From: Tragulus kanchil
Lineage: Eukaryota; Chordata; Mammalia; Artiodactyla; Tragulidae
Assembly (NCBI GenBank): GCA_022376925.1
Contig: JAIOJX010000026.1
Span: forward strand, 251,717,330 to 251,781,329
DNA: 64,000 nucleotides
Reading direction: 5' to 3'
Positions 35,540 to 47,672 of the stretch are shown one piece after another. Position 1 is the stretch's first letter, and each line of letters opens with the position of its first letter. The position numbers and the translations under genes are program-made. A model generated the notes under the pieces. The model made no database searches and was not told the origin of the DNA. It worked only from the letters and a program-made list of their open reading frames with translations.

Positions 35540-35735
35540 TAATGCAGGTAAAGATTGTGCATTACAGATTACTTGTGGCTGGCCCAAGGCCACACCTTTT
35601 TTAGTAACTGGGGCTCCTTGACAATAGGTAGATGAAGACAGTGAGAGGCACAGAAAATAATGGTTGGTCTTCAGAAGTCTTCCTCTGAAAATATTATTTA
35701 CTGGGATTTTAGAGGTGTCTCAAGTTTCCGGAAAG

Positions 35736-38399
35736 ACGGTTTCTCCATCTGTTGAAAAATACATTAATTTTAAAAATTAATTTTATTAAAAATAAACATA
35801 ATTTTGTAATTACAATAATGTTATAAAGATTAAATGAGAAAGAACTTAAAACAGTGCCTGTACTTCGTAAAGTGCCATCTGTGTGAAAATTTGCCTGGAG
35901 TGTCATTTATCTTTTGAAGAATGTTTGCTCATTTACTTGGTTTTAATTTTTAAGTAGAGCTAAAAATTGTCTTTAGCTAGGGAGACTGTCTTTAAGAGTA
36001 CACCTGAATGAGAAAATGTAATTCAGAGATTCAAAAGGAAAGCTAAGAGTAAGATCTGATTTTAGTAATGAGAATATTGTTGCCATCTATATAGTACATG
36101 AATACACAAATATTTTATTAGCCAGAGAACCATAATATAACATTTTAGGAGCAATTGGCCTTAGAACACCAAGAAGGTATTATAAGAAAGTGTTATTCTT
36201 TAGTCCAGTAATTAAACATCTTTGACACAGCGGTTCTATCAGTATACTACTTTCTGCTTGTACCTGCAACATTTGTGTATTTCTGAATTTAAATCATTAT
36301 TAAATGCACAAAAATAGAAGTAAAGGAATGAGATAAGTAAACATTATCTCAGATTGTTTAAATGTTCTAATATCTGTTTTTTTAATATATCCAGGAGATC
36401 AGCTTGCATCCTCTATTTTTGATCTGGTTTAGAAAGACTGAAAGTCATCTAGGGAAGAGAAAACACATAGTGTGTTTTGAAGGAGGGTTGGGTAGATTTT
36501 CGGAGTGGTAGGTGGATGAGAAATTGACAGAGAGGTACACTGTCAGGCAGATTGTGTGTAGGATGTTTTGGGGAGTAAACCAGAAAGCTATCCTTGGCCA
36601 TCTGCTTGAGAATGTTGGTGAGGTGGTCACAAACCAAACTTCTAAGGATTACAGTGTTCCCATTAGTATGGTTGCATGTCTTCCTCATGATGGATCATGC
36701 TGGGCATGCTGGACTGGAGGGAAAAATACAGTTCATACAGAAGATTTGCAAAATTGCTTGTAAATCTGGAAAGTACTGCAGCTGTTGGAGGGGAACAGGC
36801 TTGAATAGGGTGGTTAGGAAAGGCAGGTTAGTCATTTAAAAGTGAGAAGGTGGAAGTAATGTTATTGAACGCAAGTTCTTGCGCCCCAGGCACAGTGAGG
36901 CCAAACGAATTTAAATGCCAGAGTTTGGAACAGAGGCAGGGAGAAGCAAGGGGAACCCGTGGCTCATGGTCAAAAATCCCAAGCTCTCAAGTGGCTTTGG
37001 GGGAAAAGATTTTATCAGCAAAACTTGGAGTGAGGACTGCACTATGGTTTCTCGGCTGCTCTTCCTTTGTTTCTGCATTTCTGCCCTTTCCTGATGAGCA
37101 ACTGTTTGAATCTGCCTCTTGGAACCTCAGGCAAGGTCAAGGAGGATGGATGAAACCCATTTCCTATAAACAAGAAACGGAGAACATGGAAAGGGTTTGT
37201 ACAGAGGGCCACAGGGTCCTGCTGTTTCAGTGAGATGGCATCATGGGCTTTGACCTTGGTGGGAGGGAGGAGCGGGTGGGAGAGAGGTAGGAGGGGTGAC
37301 TGATCACACACTGGTCAGCCCCCTGCTGTCCTCTCCGGAGGGGCAGGAACAGAGCTAGAGTGGGGCCCTTGTTGTCCTTGTTGTGGATTATTTGTAGGTA
37401 AGTTAGTCTTAGTTTTCTCACAAATACTTTCTAAGATTGTCCAAGTTTAGAAACCTGTTTCTGGACTTAAAAGATCATGTGAAGGGAGACAGAGAAGTTC
37501 ACAGGCTCTCATTTGCTTGCCTGGGTAGGGGGTTGTAGTCTAGCCCCAAGGTAGAGATGCTCACTGCAGACCAACAGGTGGTAAAGAATATGAATTTATT
37601 GGGGTGATGGTTGGGGAAGACTGGTCACCTACGGTTTTCTATTGATCTCTGGTGCTGGCATTAACTACTATGACAAGTTGGGAATTTCAGACAGATTTAG
37701 CATTCAAACCATTGTTTCGTGAAGAACTAAAAGCAGACTGGAGAAATAACTGATAGATTGCCCAGTGCTTTATTTTCTTTTGAGAATGCACAAAACTGTA
37801 TTTAGTACGGAGTGAAAAGTAGAATATAATAGCATTTCAACAATGATCCAGTTTATTGATTACCCACAAATAAAGTATTTGAGTGCTACTGGAGTATTTT
37901 CAGCAGAAGCATTTCACAAGAGAGAGAAAAAGGTCTCTTCTGAAAATGGACGGGCCAGATGTGAAAGCAGCAGAAAAGAAGCAATTAGGGGCCATTAGCA
38001 GGTACCTCCCCTTTCCTCAGGAACTTCCTTGAAAAATGGGATAGAGGGATCCAATGTTTGTCAACATTCATCTCTGGAGAAGTTTTCTTCAGTGGTAGTT
38101 ATAATATTGTTCAGAAGACAATAGCAGTAAGTATTCCTGTCCTTAACTTTATATAAGAAAAAGGCTCTCATAAATTTATTGGTTGATGTGTTTGTGGCTT
38201 AGACGGGAAATTTGAGAAATGATAGTTGGCAAATGCTAAAGTAGACGGAGTAAATAAAATGACAAAAATAGACTGAGAAATGATAAGACAAGGATTTGGA
38301 GTTGCTAGGAGCCCTAGAGAAAAAAGTAACCTCACTCCAAGAGTGAATCAAGGAAGAGTTATGCTGATTCCAGAAGCATGACTCATTACGGAGAATGCA
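35736..38399. other. Longest single-copy stretch, no gene or repeat recognised
   Basis: AT-rich to about 36400, mixed afterwards. 35740-35890 has faint MIR wording ('gtttctccatctgttgaaaa'). A 127-codon plus frame at 36850-37233 and an overlapping minus frame at 37042-37311 show no family signature. Confidence 0.5.
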
Positions 38400-39100
38400 G
38401 CCATGCCCTTCTCCGCTCTTTCATTGAAAAGGCGTGGGAGCATCCGGTGGAGGGCCTGGCCTAAGGGCCAACGTGCCCATAAACCCTGCGAGTCTTCCTC
38501 TCCGTCTTGTTTGTACAGTAAGGAGAGATCTCGTATTAATAACGTGGCTCTAGTGTACAGATTATAATCCGCCCAATCCTATTTTAAGAGTGTGGGAAAT
38601 GGATAACATTCAGAAATAAGTGGAGAAGTGAATGAAGAACTTTAGAAAATGTTCTCTAGTCTCCATTTCCTCATCTAAAAATAAAAGAAAGGTTTATTGG
38701 GATGATCTCCTAAAGCCCCTCCTGGTTCTCAGGGAATGTGTCCATTCTGGAGAGACACAGCAGGGAGGTGACACTTGTTAACACTGCCTACCATGTCTGT
38801 TCCAGGGGCTTTATCGTTCCAGGATGAGTAGTTCTCATCCTCATGATGTTTTTCGCTCTATAAATTATACCCGCAAGGTACAGATGTGACTCTTCTCGTC
38901 TTAATGAGTGTGTGTAGCATTGATCAGTTCACTCAGCTACCACTGTGTATCACTGGCTGAGCTGGAATACAGAGAGAAATGGTCATAATAATAGTAACAG
39001 TGATTCATCGTCAGCTTTGAATGAAATGGAGAAAAGTCAAGTTTAGGGTATTAGCATTGTTCTATTTTCTCACAGCTTAAGAAGACTTAATTAAAAAAAT

Positions 39101-39214
39101 TTTTTTGGCTAGACTACATGGTGTGAGGAATCTTAGTTCTGCAACCAGGGATTCAACCTGTGCCCTCTGCATTGCACATGTCCATTCTTAACCCTGAGAC
39201 TTCCAGGGTAGTCT
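39101..39214 (-). mobile_element. CHR-type (short) tRNA SINE relic
   Basis: On the plus strand: 'tttggctagactacatggtg', 'aatcttagttctgcaaccag', 'ggattcaacctgtgccctct', ending 'gagacttccaggg'. Reverse complement of the short CHR layout. Confidence 0.75.
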
Positions 39215-40175
39215 CGAGAAGACTTAAATATGTGCCTCCAAAAAGTAGCTTGGCATCTAGGAAGAAGAAGGTGGGAGGGACTTCATCCCCTTCCCTACCC
39301 CCAGTTTCTGTTCCCAAACTTCCAGGACGAGCTTTGTCACCAGAGCACCTAGGAAGGGGTGAGTGTGGGGCCAGGACAGTAAGCTAGAGGGCTGCTCTCT
39401 GCCTAAATGGGCATAGCACAGGTGCACAGACCCTACTTCTCAGCTCCCCCTGTAATAAATGCCATTCTGTTTGCCATGCCAGTCTCCGCTCTTTCATTGA
39501 AAAGGCGTGGGAGCATCCGGTGGAGGGCGTGGCCTAAGGGCCAACGTGCCCATAAACCCTGCGAGTCTTCCTCTCCGTCTTGTTTGTACAGTAAGGAGAG
39601 ATCTCGTATTAATAACGTGGCTCTAGTGTACAGATTATAATCCGCCCAATCCTATTTTAAGAGTGTGGGAAATGGATAACATTCAGAAATAAGTGGAGAA
39701 GTGAATGAAGAACTTTAGAAAATGTTCTCTAGTCTCCATTTCCTCATCTAAAAATAAAAGAAAGGTTTATTGGGATGATCTCCTAAAGCCCCTCCTGGTT
39801 CTCAGGGAATGTGTCCATTCTGGAGAGACACAGCAGGGAGGTGACACTTGTTAACACTGCCTACCATGTCTGTTCCAGGGGCTTTATCGTTCCAGGATGA
39901 GTAGTTCTCATCCTCATGATGTTTTTCGCTCTATAAATTATACCCGCAAGGTACAGATGTGACTCTTCTCGTCTTAATGAGTGTGTGTAGCATTGATCAG
40001 TTCACTCAGCTACCACTGTGTATCACTGGCTGAGCTGGAATACAGAGAGAAATGGTCATAATAATAGTAACAGTGATTCATCGTCAGCTTTGAATGAAAT
40101 GGAGAAAAGTCAAGTTTAGGGTATTAGCATTGTTCTATTTTCTCACAGCTTAAGAAGATTTAAATTTAAAAAAAT

Positions 40176-40287
40176 TTTTGGCTAGACTACATGGTGTGAG
40201 GAATCTTAGTTCTGCAACCAGGGATTCAACCTGTGCCCTCTGCATTGCACATGTCCATTCTTAACCCTGAGACTTCCAGGGTAGTCT
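40176..40287 (-). mobile_element. CHR-type SINE relic (D12 copy 2)
   Basis: Duplicate of 39101-39214, with indels in the adjoining A/T run. Confidence 0.75.
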
Positions 40288-40531
40288 CGAGAAGACTTAA
40301 ATATGTGCCTCCAAAAAGTAGCTTGGCATCTAGGAAGAAGAAGGTGGGAGGGACTTCATCCCCTTCCCTACCCCCAGTTTCTGTTCCCAAACTTCCAGGA
40401 CGAGCTTTGTCACCAGAGCACCTAGGAAGGGGTGAGTGTGGGGCCAGGACAGTAAGCTAGAGGGCTGCTCTCTGCCTAAATGGGCATAGCACAGGTGCAC
40501 AGACCCTACTTCTCAGCTCCCCCTGTAATAA

Positions 40532-42763
40532 ATGCCATTCTGTTTCCCATGGCCAGTGCCATTCCGGATAGGTTTTATTCTACTCGAGATACTTTTGTGA
40601 ATGTGAAGTCGGGTTTAAAACCAAAAATAAACCCCTAAACATATTGTTGCTGAGGTCAGTGCTGCTGCTGTTTCCACCTTTCGTAGACGTCAAAGTAAAA
40701 CCTTTTGGCTTATATTACCCACTTGATGTTCTCTAAGAAAGTCAGTATAATTGATTGTGCTAATAGTAATGTCTTTCAGAAACTAAATTCAAACACATGC
40801 CTTCGTTACCTTAAAGTACCTTAGTACTTCATGTTTCTCCCCCCAGGTCTGGTGAGGTGGGGGTGTGAATAGCTGGAAAACTTCAAACAAAACTGCCCCT
40901 TTCCATGTGGGTGCTGATGCCCCTGCTGTGCAGAAGACCCAGTTTTAAAGTTGCTCTCTCCCCTCCCAGGCTGTTTTTCCCTAAGGGTAATGGAAGATGT
41001 TCAGACTGAAAATTATTGTGGGCAACTGGCTTGTCATTTTCTAAAGTAACATTTTTATTCAACAAGTAAAACAAATTTGCCCAACTAAATTATTCATAGG
41101 AATTACAGAACTTGTCATTTAGACTGGATGTTGGGATATTCAGGTCATTTAGAAGGCTGTGGTTAAAAATAAAATGACCTAAATATGTAGCTCTACTTTT
41201 TTTTTAAAGGGAAGTTGAAGATTTTAATTTTTTTTTTTTTTTGACATTGGTCCTAATTCTGTTTCTGTTGGGACTGTAGCAAGCTGCTTTGTTCAGTGCT
41301 CTAAATAAAGACAATTCCTTCTTTTGTTGTTGGCTGTTTCTCATAGTACGTATGGCTCTGTTTTTTAGTCAGGTTGTGTAAGTTCTGTATCCTTTCTCAT
41401 GCATGAGGGCATGTATGTGAGTGGCAGAGAAACTGGAGAAGGTGGCCAGCAAACAACTCCTCCAAGAAGACTGGAGAGTTTCTTAATCTGATGACTCCTT
41501 TTGTACTTGAAAGGAAGGAGCATTTGAAATGTGAACTTGTCCCAGTCTGCTTTGGGGAGTAACTGGAGCAAAAAAAAATTTTTAAATTTGTTACTTTTCC
41601 AAAAGCAGGCCAGTTACATCATGCCATTCTGTTTCCCATGGCCAGTGCCATTCCGGATAGGTTTTATTCTACTCGAGATACTTTTGTGAATGTGAAGTCG
41701 GGTTTAAAACCAAAAATAAACCCCTAAACATATTGTTGCTGAGGTCAGTGCTGCTGCTGTTTCCACCTTTCGTAGACGTCAAAGTAAAACCTTTTGGCTT
41801 ATATTACCCACTTGATGTTCTCTAAGAAAGTCAGTATAATTGATTGTGCTAATAGTAATGTCTTTCAGAAACTAAATTCAAACACATGCCTTCGTTACCT
41901 TAAAGTACCTTAGTACTTCATGTTTCTCCCCCCAGGTCTGGTGAGGTGGGGGTGTGAATAGCTGGAAAACTTCGGGTAAACAAAACTGCCCCTTTCCATG
42001 TGGGTGCTGATGCCCCTGCTGTGCAGAAGACCCAGTTTTAAAGTTGCTCTCTCCCCTCCCAGGCTGTTTTTCCCTAAGGGTAATGGAAGATGTTCAGACT
42101 GAAAATTATTGTGGGCAACTGGCTTGTCATTTTCTAAAGTAACATTTTTATTCAACAAGTAAAACAAATTTGCCCAACTAAATTATTCATAGGAATTACA
42201 GAACTTGTCATTTAGACTGGATGTTGGGATATTCAGGTCATTTAGAAGGCTGTGGTTAAAAATAAAATGACCTAAATATGTAGCTCTACTTTTTTTTTAA
42301 AGGGAAGTTGAAGATTTTAATTTTTTTTTTTTTTTGACATTGGTCCTAATTCTGTTTCTGTTGGGACTGTAGCAAGCTGCTTTGTTCAGTGCTCTAAATA
42401 AAGACAATTCCTTCTTTTGTTGTTGGCTGTTTCTCATAGTACGTATGGCTCTGTTTTTTAGTCAGGTTGTGTAAGTTCTGTATCCTTTCTCATGCATGAG
42501 GGCATGTATGTGAGTGGCAGAGAAACTGGAGAAGGTGGCCAGCAAACAACTCCTCCAAGAAGACTGGAGAGTTTCTTAATCTGATGACTCCTTTTGTACT
42601 TGAAAGGAAGGAGCATTTGAAATGTGAACTTGTCCCAGTCTGCTTTGGGGGAGTAACTGGAGCATAAAATGTTGAAAATCAATTATGTATTTAGGGAGGT
42701 AAGACATATTAAAGGCATATTGCATTCTGTTTGGTGGCCAAAAGCAGGCCAGTTACATCATGC
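40532..42763. repeat. Direct duplication D13 (about 1.1 kb x2), chained to D12
   Basis: Copy 1 is 40532-41622 and copy 2 is 41621-42763, offset 1089 then about 1093 after a small insertion in copy 2 near 41974. The last about 55 bases of copy 1 (41567-41622) are a collapsed version of about 100 bases in copy 2 (42660-42763). Confidence 0.94.
40557..41620. other. Body of D13 copy 1, no gene recognised
   Basis: Low-GC sequence with T runs near 41199 and 41228. Open frames are 63-68 codons and change between copies through indels. Confidence 0.45.
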
Positions 42764-43210
42764 TGCTGCAGTAAAATTGTGTCCCAAGGGGTAAGACCCA
42801 GAGGATAGCACATCTGTGTGTATCCAAACTTCACAGAACATGAGAGCATTTGTGCTGTATTTGCCATTTGTCCTGGGAAAAAAAATCCTGTCTTAAAACT
42901 GACTGCTTTTTTGGTTGTTGGTTGGTAAGTATAGAATTGGATTTAAAAAAAATACATTCCTGGCCCTGATTTATAGCCAGTGTGGTCAATTTGCAATGGT
43001 TTGTACATTCCCTATGCCAATTAGATTTGCAGGAGAGGGTAGAAAGAGTTTTACATTTCTTCTGTGCCTTACAGGGCTAACTGCTACATAGCTGTTTGTA
43101 GATTTGCAGGATATTTGCATAGGTGTTGTCTTCCGTTCACCTGATAAGAAAGGTCCCTGAGGACTGGGTTTTGTTGAATCTGAGGCCATATGGTTGGTAA
43201 ACAGCTGTCT
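42764..43210. other. Single-copy AT-rich sequence, no recognised feature
   Basis: No coding or repeat signature recognised. Confidence 0.45.
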
Positions 43211-43600
43211 GAGTCTGTTAAGGCTGCCATAACAAAGTCCTGCAAACCTGGTGGCTTAAACAGCAGAAACTTACTGTCTTAAAGTTCTGGAGGCTGTATT
43301 TCCGAGATCAAGGTGTTGGCAAGGTTGGTTGCATCTGAAACCTGAGAGGGGAGGGTATGTGTTAAGATTCGCCTCCTTGGCTTTTTAGACAGCTGTCTTC
43401 CCATTTTTACTCTCTATACATGTCTGGCTCTGTGTCCAAATTTCGCCTTTTAATAAGGACACTGGTCATGTTGGATTAGACCCTAAAGGTCTCATTTTAA
43501 CTTGATTACTTTTGTGTAAAGACCCTGTTTCCAGATACAGCCGCATCCTGAGGTCTGGGAGTTAGATCTTCAGCAATAATTTATAGGGGTGGGGATGGGG
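43211..43600 (-). mobile_element. MaLR (MLT1-type) LTR relic
   Basis: Read on the plus strand: 'gagtctgttaaggctgccat', 'agttctggaggctgtatttc', 'gagatcaaggtgttggcaag', 'ataaggacactggtcatg', 'cctgaggtctgggagttaga'. This is the reverse complement of an MLT1-like ERVL-MaLR solo LTR. Old and decayed; no internal coding sequence is seen. It is interrupted near its end by the Bov-tA at 43601. Confidence 0.75.
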
Positions 43601-43780
43601 AGTAAAAGTCATTCAGTCAGGTCAGACTCTTTGTGACCCACGGACGAGCCATGAAATTCTCCAAGCATAGTGGAGTGGGTGCCTTTCCCTTCTCCAAGGG
43701 GTCTCCCCAACCCAGGGATCGAACCAAGCCTTCCATATTGCAGGCTGATTCTTTACCATCAGAGCCACCAGGAAAGCCCC
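43601..43780 (-). mobile_element. Bov-tA SINE
   Basis: 'agtaaaagtcattcagtcag' and 'tgaaattctccaagcatag' at the left, 'cccagggatcgaaccaagcc' and 'agagccaccaggaaagcccc' at the right: minus-strand Bov-tA. Confidence 0.9.
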
Positions 43781-44551
43781 AGGCGTGGAAAGAGGCCGGC
43801 AAGTTCCACCCACAACAGTAGTGGATCTGAGGTCACACTCTTTTTGTCTCCTAATTCAGCAGCTTGCCCAGCGCTGTTTAATAAAGATTTGTTATTTGGT
43901 TTATGTGCAGCTTGGACAGAGAAGGCCATACTTTCTACTCAGAAAAATACCACTCCTCTGCTCGTGGATTCCTGCCATGCTGGCTGGTAAATTGAAGCCA
44001 TTTCTTACATGGAGACAGTTTTGTTTGAGGCTGTTTTTTAGTGAGTTTTAAAAATATTTTTCTTCTTCCCTTTGATCCCTGGAGTATGAAAATACTTGTC
44101 ATTTGATGCACACATTGGTTTTAAAGAGATATATAATGTGCCCTGTGTCTATGATCTTTTCCCTTTTTGTCTTTTAGGGATACTTTTTTGTGGTTCTCGC
44201 TGGGAAAAATGACTCTCAGCGTTTGAGGGTTTAGGACGCACAGCCTCCTGGGTAGTTGGTCTCAACTCTCAGGCAAGAATAGAAATCAGAGTATCAGGTA
44301 GTTCTCCCAGCCCAAGTTTGAGTTGGTACTCATGATGTAATATTTAAAAGATAAAATATATTCTATCACTTTGGTTTTTCAGTAATATTTAGAGGGATCT
44401 TTCCTGCCAAACAACATTGGTACCAGAAAGGCATTAGTTTGTTTAAGAAATTTTCAAGGGCAGTGCAGTTTCTTCTTAGAGCTAGCTATAGTTTGTCTGA
44501 CTTAGGATTGTAAACTTGTAGGGGGTGATCTGTTAGGAAATAAATATTTTC
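43781..44551. other. Single-copy sequence, no recognised gene
   Basis: Open frames of 88-106 codons at 43670-44051 begin in the SINE or run out of it and show no domain. Confidence 0.45.
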
Positions 44552-44761
44552 AGTGGTTTTGGTGGCTTAGATGGTAAAGAATTAGCTAGCAATTCATGAC
44601 ACCCAGGTTTGATCTCTGAGTTGGGAAGATCCCCTGGAGAGGGGAATGAATGTCTACCCACTCCAGTCCTCTTGCCTGGAGAATCCCATGGACAGAGGAG
44701 CCTGGCGGGCTACAGTCCATGGCGTGGCAAAGAATCAGACACGATTGAGCAACTAACACTG
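44552..44761 (+). mobile_element. Bov-tA SINE
   Basis: 'tggtggcttagatggtaaag', 'aggtttgatctctgagttgg', 'cccatggacagaggagcctg', 'cagacacgattgagcaacta'. Confidence 0.93.
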
Positions 44762-45469
44762 AGTTGGAAGACTGCAAATGTATATTGGAGATAATATGTG
44801 TGTGTTTGTTTCTCAGGTTAAACGCAGTTTTCAGAGTTTTACATTTGCTTATATTTTAATCCTTTTTTAAAAAAATGGAGGACAGATGCAACAACATACA
44901 GAAATTTAAAAGTAAGACCCTGGTTGAAGCTGTTTGGGACATTGTCTTGTGTGTATTGATTGATAGCCTAGCAGGACTCCTGTTGTGTTGAGCTATTTGT
45001 GAAACAGGTACGGAGATGAAAACCTCTTGTCTCTGTTGCCCATCGTCTCCCAGTTCAAAGGCAGCCAGTCAGTGCTTAACAGGAAGCTGCCTGTTTTGTG
45101 TATTTTTGAGAGAAAAGGGAGAACGAGGTGTCTGTATGGAGCATTTTATAATGAAGGAAGAACCGCCTGACTGCTGTAGACGAGTATTAAAAGGCTATCC
45201 CACCGGCCTCGTAACTGTACCTGCTGTGGATGCATCCGCACGAGGCCTCCAGATGGAGAAGAAAGCCGACGGTCGGGCTGCACAGCTGTTAAGATAGTTA
45301 ACGTGGTTCTTCCCAAACCAGTGTGGGAACTGCAGTCGTTGGCTTTTGGGAACATGAATGTGTAGGGTCTTTGGGGTCTTTGGGATCCTTGACAACTTAA
45401 TTCTGGCAAATGGCAGCAGACCGAATTATGCCAGCTCTAGTCTTTCAGTTTCTTTTTAAAAAAAACTGT
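44762..45469. other. Single-copy sequence, no recognised gene
   Basis: Plus frame 45016-45297 (93 codons) and minus frame 45146-45409 (87 codons) overlap. Neither has a known motif. Confidence 0.45.
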
Positions 45470-45738
45470 TTTAAAGTATACATAACAAAATTTAAATTGT
45501 AACCATTTTAAAGTGTGTAGTTCAATAGCACTAAATACATTCCAGTTGTACAGTCAGCGTGCATCCATCTCTGATACTTTTTCATCTTTTTCAAGAGAAA
45601 CTCTCGAGTTAGACACTAACTGCCCATTCTCCATTTCCCCCTGTATGTCTCGTCTCTATTCTACTTTCTGTCTCGGTGACTTTGCCTCTTCTAGGTACCT
45701 CATATACATAAAATCATTTAATAGCTGTCCTTTGTGAG
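45470..45738 (-). mobile_element. L1 3' region, antisense
   Basis: 'gtagttcaatagcactaaat', 'gatactttttcatctttttc', 'ctattctactttctgtctcg', 'ctaggtacctcatatacata' match an L1 3' region in reverse. Confidence 0.7.
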
Positions 45739-45756
45739 TGGGTGGGTCTCATAATT

Positions 45757-45878
45757 CAATATTTTTGTGGCTGCGCTTTGCGGCTCGTGGGATTTTTAGT
45801 TCCCCGATCAGGGATCAAACCTGTGCCCCCTGCAGTGGAAGCATGGAGTCTTTTCCTGGACTATCAGGGACATCCCTC
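45757..45878 (-). mobile_element. CHR-type (short) tRNA SINE
   Basis: 'ttttgtggctgcgctttgcg', 'tttagttccccgatcaggga', 'tcaaacctgtgccccctgc', 'actatcagggacatccc': minus-strand short CHR element. Confidence 0.85.
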
Positions 45879-46014
45879 ATAATTCATAACTTGTATCTGA
45901 ACAGCTTTCACCATATGTCTTTTTCTTTTTGATCATAATTTAGTAGGTAACTTTAGAATATTAAAGCTCTAGGACAGAAGTTTGAAATTGACATGCCCCC
46001 AGGGGCTAGAGAAT

Positions 46015-46200
46015 AGTAACATCTAATATTTATAGAGCAGTTGCTATGCATGAGGCACTTTGCAGGTAACGACACATTTCCCCTCACACCAGCCCTATGA
46101 GGTAAATACTATTAATATCCAAGTTTGCAGATGAGAAGCTAAGAGATGAATTACTTGCCTAAGATAACGACATGGCTGGCATGTGGCCCAGTGGAAGTGC
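46015..46200 (+). mobile_element. MIR SINE relic
   Basis: 'tgcatgaggcactttgcagg', 'accagccctatgaggtaaat', 'gtttgcagatgagaagctaa', 'cttgcctaagataacgac'. Confidence 0.85.
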
Positions 46201-46299
46201 CAGCTCAGGAGGCCTCTGCTGCAGAGTCTGAGCTCTTGAGAAGGTCCTTGCTTATGCACAGGTGGAGGGGGCAAAGGCAGATGGGATCCAGAGCCAGCG

Positions 46300-46435
46300 A
46301 GGGAGTGAGTTGTTAGGGAGGCTGAGCCTCAGTGCTGATCTGATGGGGAAAGCTGTGCCTCTGTGCTGAGCTGATGAGAAAAGCTGTGCCTCTGTGCTGA
46401 ACTGATAGGGAAGGCTGAGCCTCTGTGCTGGGGTT
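46300..46435 (+). repeat. Short imperfect tandem repeat, about 46-bp period
   Basis: The phrase 'aagctgtgcctctgtgctga' recurs at about 46350 and 46381, with diverged versions near 46320 and 46412 (spacings about 30-32 bases). Each unit ends in 'gatgag' or 'gatagg'. A small minisatellite of three to four units. Confidence 0.6.
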
Positions 46436-46574
46436 AATTATTGGAGTAGTGGAGGTGGAGGGACTGCATGGTCTTGGGGGTGTCGCAGAGCGGGAACTCA
46501 GGCTCAGTGCTGCTGGCACGTGCAAACTTCTGAGAGAAGCTAGACCACTGTTTAGGGATGACCATTTGATTTCT

Positions 46575-46911
46575 TTTTTTTTTTTTTTTAAAGATTTATT
46601 TGTTTATTTACTTTTGGGTGGGGGTCGGGTTGGGGGGGGAGGGGAGCGGGCGGGCCACTTCTATTGGTCTTTCATTTCTCTATTTTCATCCGTCTTTGTT
46701 CTTTGGCTCCTGTGGGCCTCCCATCGCAGTGGTGTCTGTCGTTGCAGAGCACCAGCTCTGGGCGCATGCACTCCAGAGCTCCGGCTCAGTGATTGGACAC
46801 ATCAGTCCAGCCGCTCCGCGGCACGTGGGATCTTCCCAGGCCAGGGCTCGAACCGGCGCCCCTTGCACTGCAAGGCGGTGTCCTTACCCACTGGACCACC
46901 AGGGGAAGCCC
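46575..46911 (-). mobile_element. CHR-type tRNA SINE, full length, with 15-bp target-site duplication
   Basis: Minus-strand element from its A tail (T run after 46574) to 'ccaccaggggaagcccgacc'. Flanked by the perfect 15-base direct repeat 'gaccatttgatttct' at 46560-46574 and 46912-46926. Closely similar to the elements at 49380 and 50941. Confidence 0.93.
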
Positions 46912-47362
46912 GACCATTTGATTTCTAAGTGCTGGCAACCTAATTCAATTAGAAACTACAACAGAGCATGCGGGTCAGACAGAATATCTGTAGTGCACTA
47001 GTTTTATGACCTTTTTTTCTGGAGGTTTCAGAATAACCTTATTCTGATATAGCCTAGAGCCTTCACCAGTGTGTAACCTTACAGAGTCTCCCTGATCTCC
47101 GCTTCCCCCACTGCAGCTTTGATAGAGCAATTTTCAGTAACTGTCTGCTGAGCCAGTGAGTTGACAGCTCTCATGATTTCCTCCCTGGTGCTGCCAAGAG
47201 TTCACTGAGAGTCTAATTCAAAACAAAACAAAGCCCGTCGATTTTGAGAGGTTCATATTTTTTCATGTAGAGCTTTATAATTTATTGTTTCATTTGTGGT
47301 TCCTTTGATTTAACAGTGCTGATTAAACTAGGACTTTAAAGTGTGTGTTTTCTTTCCCTTTA

Positions 47363-47434
47363 GAAAATCCCACCAAAGAAATTCAGATACATGCTGTGTT
47401 CAACCCAGACAGACCTGAGCCCGCCTCATTTTAA
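47363..47434 (+). other. Possible 3'-terminal exon (speculative)
   Basis: A good splice-acceptor-like tract ('ttttctttccctttag') ends at about 47362, followed by an open stretch of about 24 codons ending in TAA. No matching upstream exon, domain or poly(A) signal identifies a gene. A chance arrangement is quite possible. Repeated at 48461-48532 through D14. Confidence 0.15.
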
Positions 47435-47447
47435 TAACAGCCACCCG

Positions 47448-47570
47448 TGTTTGTGACATGCGTGTGGCCTTCTAGACACTGTGTTAAGGGTTTTACATGC
47501 CTTATTTCTTTTCATTTAGAGTTAATTAATCCAAGAGTTTGTGGATTTGGACTGAATTGTAGTATCGGAA
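47448..47570 (+). mobile_element. MIR-like relic
   Basis: 'tctagacactgtgttaaggg' followed by 'tttacatgccttatttctt' matches the MIR central part. Confidence 0.5.
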
Positions 47571-47672
47571 AGGCTTAAACACATCCAATCGGGAACTCAG
47601 GCTAGTGCTGCTGGCACGTGCAAACTTCTGAGAGAAGCTAGACCACTGTTTAGGGATGACCATTTGATTTCT

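Larger units (their letters stand above)
33558..35735. repeat. Direct duplication D11 (about 1.07 kb x2)
   Basis: Copy 1 is 33558-34628 and copy 2 is 34665-35735, offset 1107. Just before copy 2, 34629-34664 is a shortened, error-like version of 33495-33557 (both contain 'aagttgtaacctga'). Confidence 0.94.
38400..40545. repeat. Direct duplication D12 (about 1.07 kb x2)
   Basis: Copy 1 is about 38400-39471 and copy 2 about 39473-40545, offset 1073. Differences include C/G near 38451 and 39524, and indels in the A/T run near 39090 and 40160. The copies abut. Confidence 0.95.

Noticed and set aside
43211..43600. An active endogenous retrovirus
   Set aside because: Only one decayed MaLR LTR is visible, with no second LTR and no internal coding region.
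46425..46928. 167-codon plus-strand frame as a gene
   Set aside because: It runs through the poly-T and body of a minus-strand CHR SINE. Equivalent frames appear in every copy of that SINE in the window.
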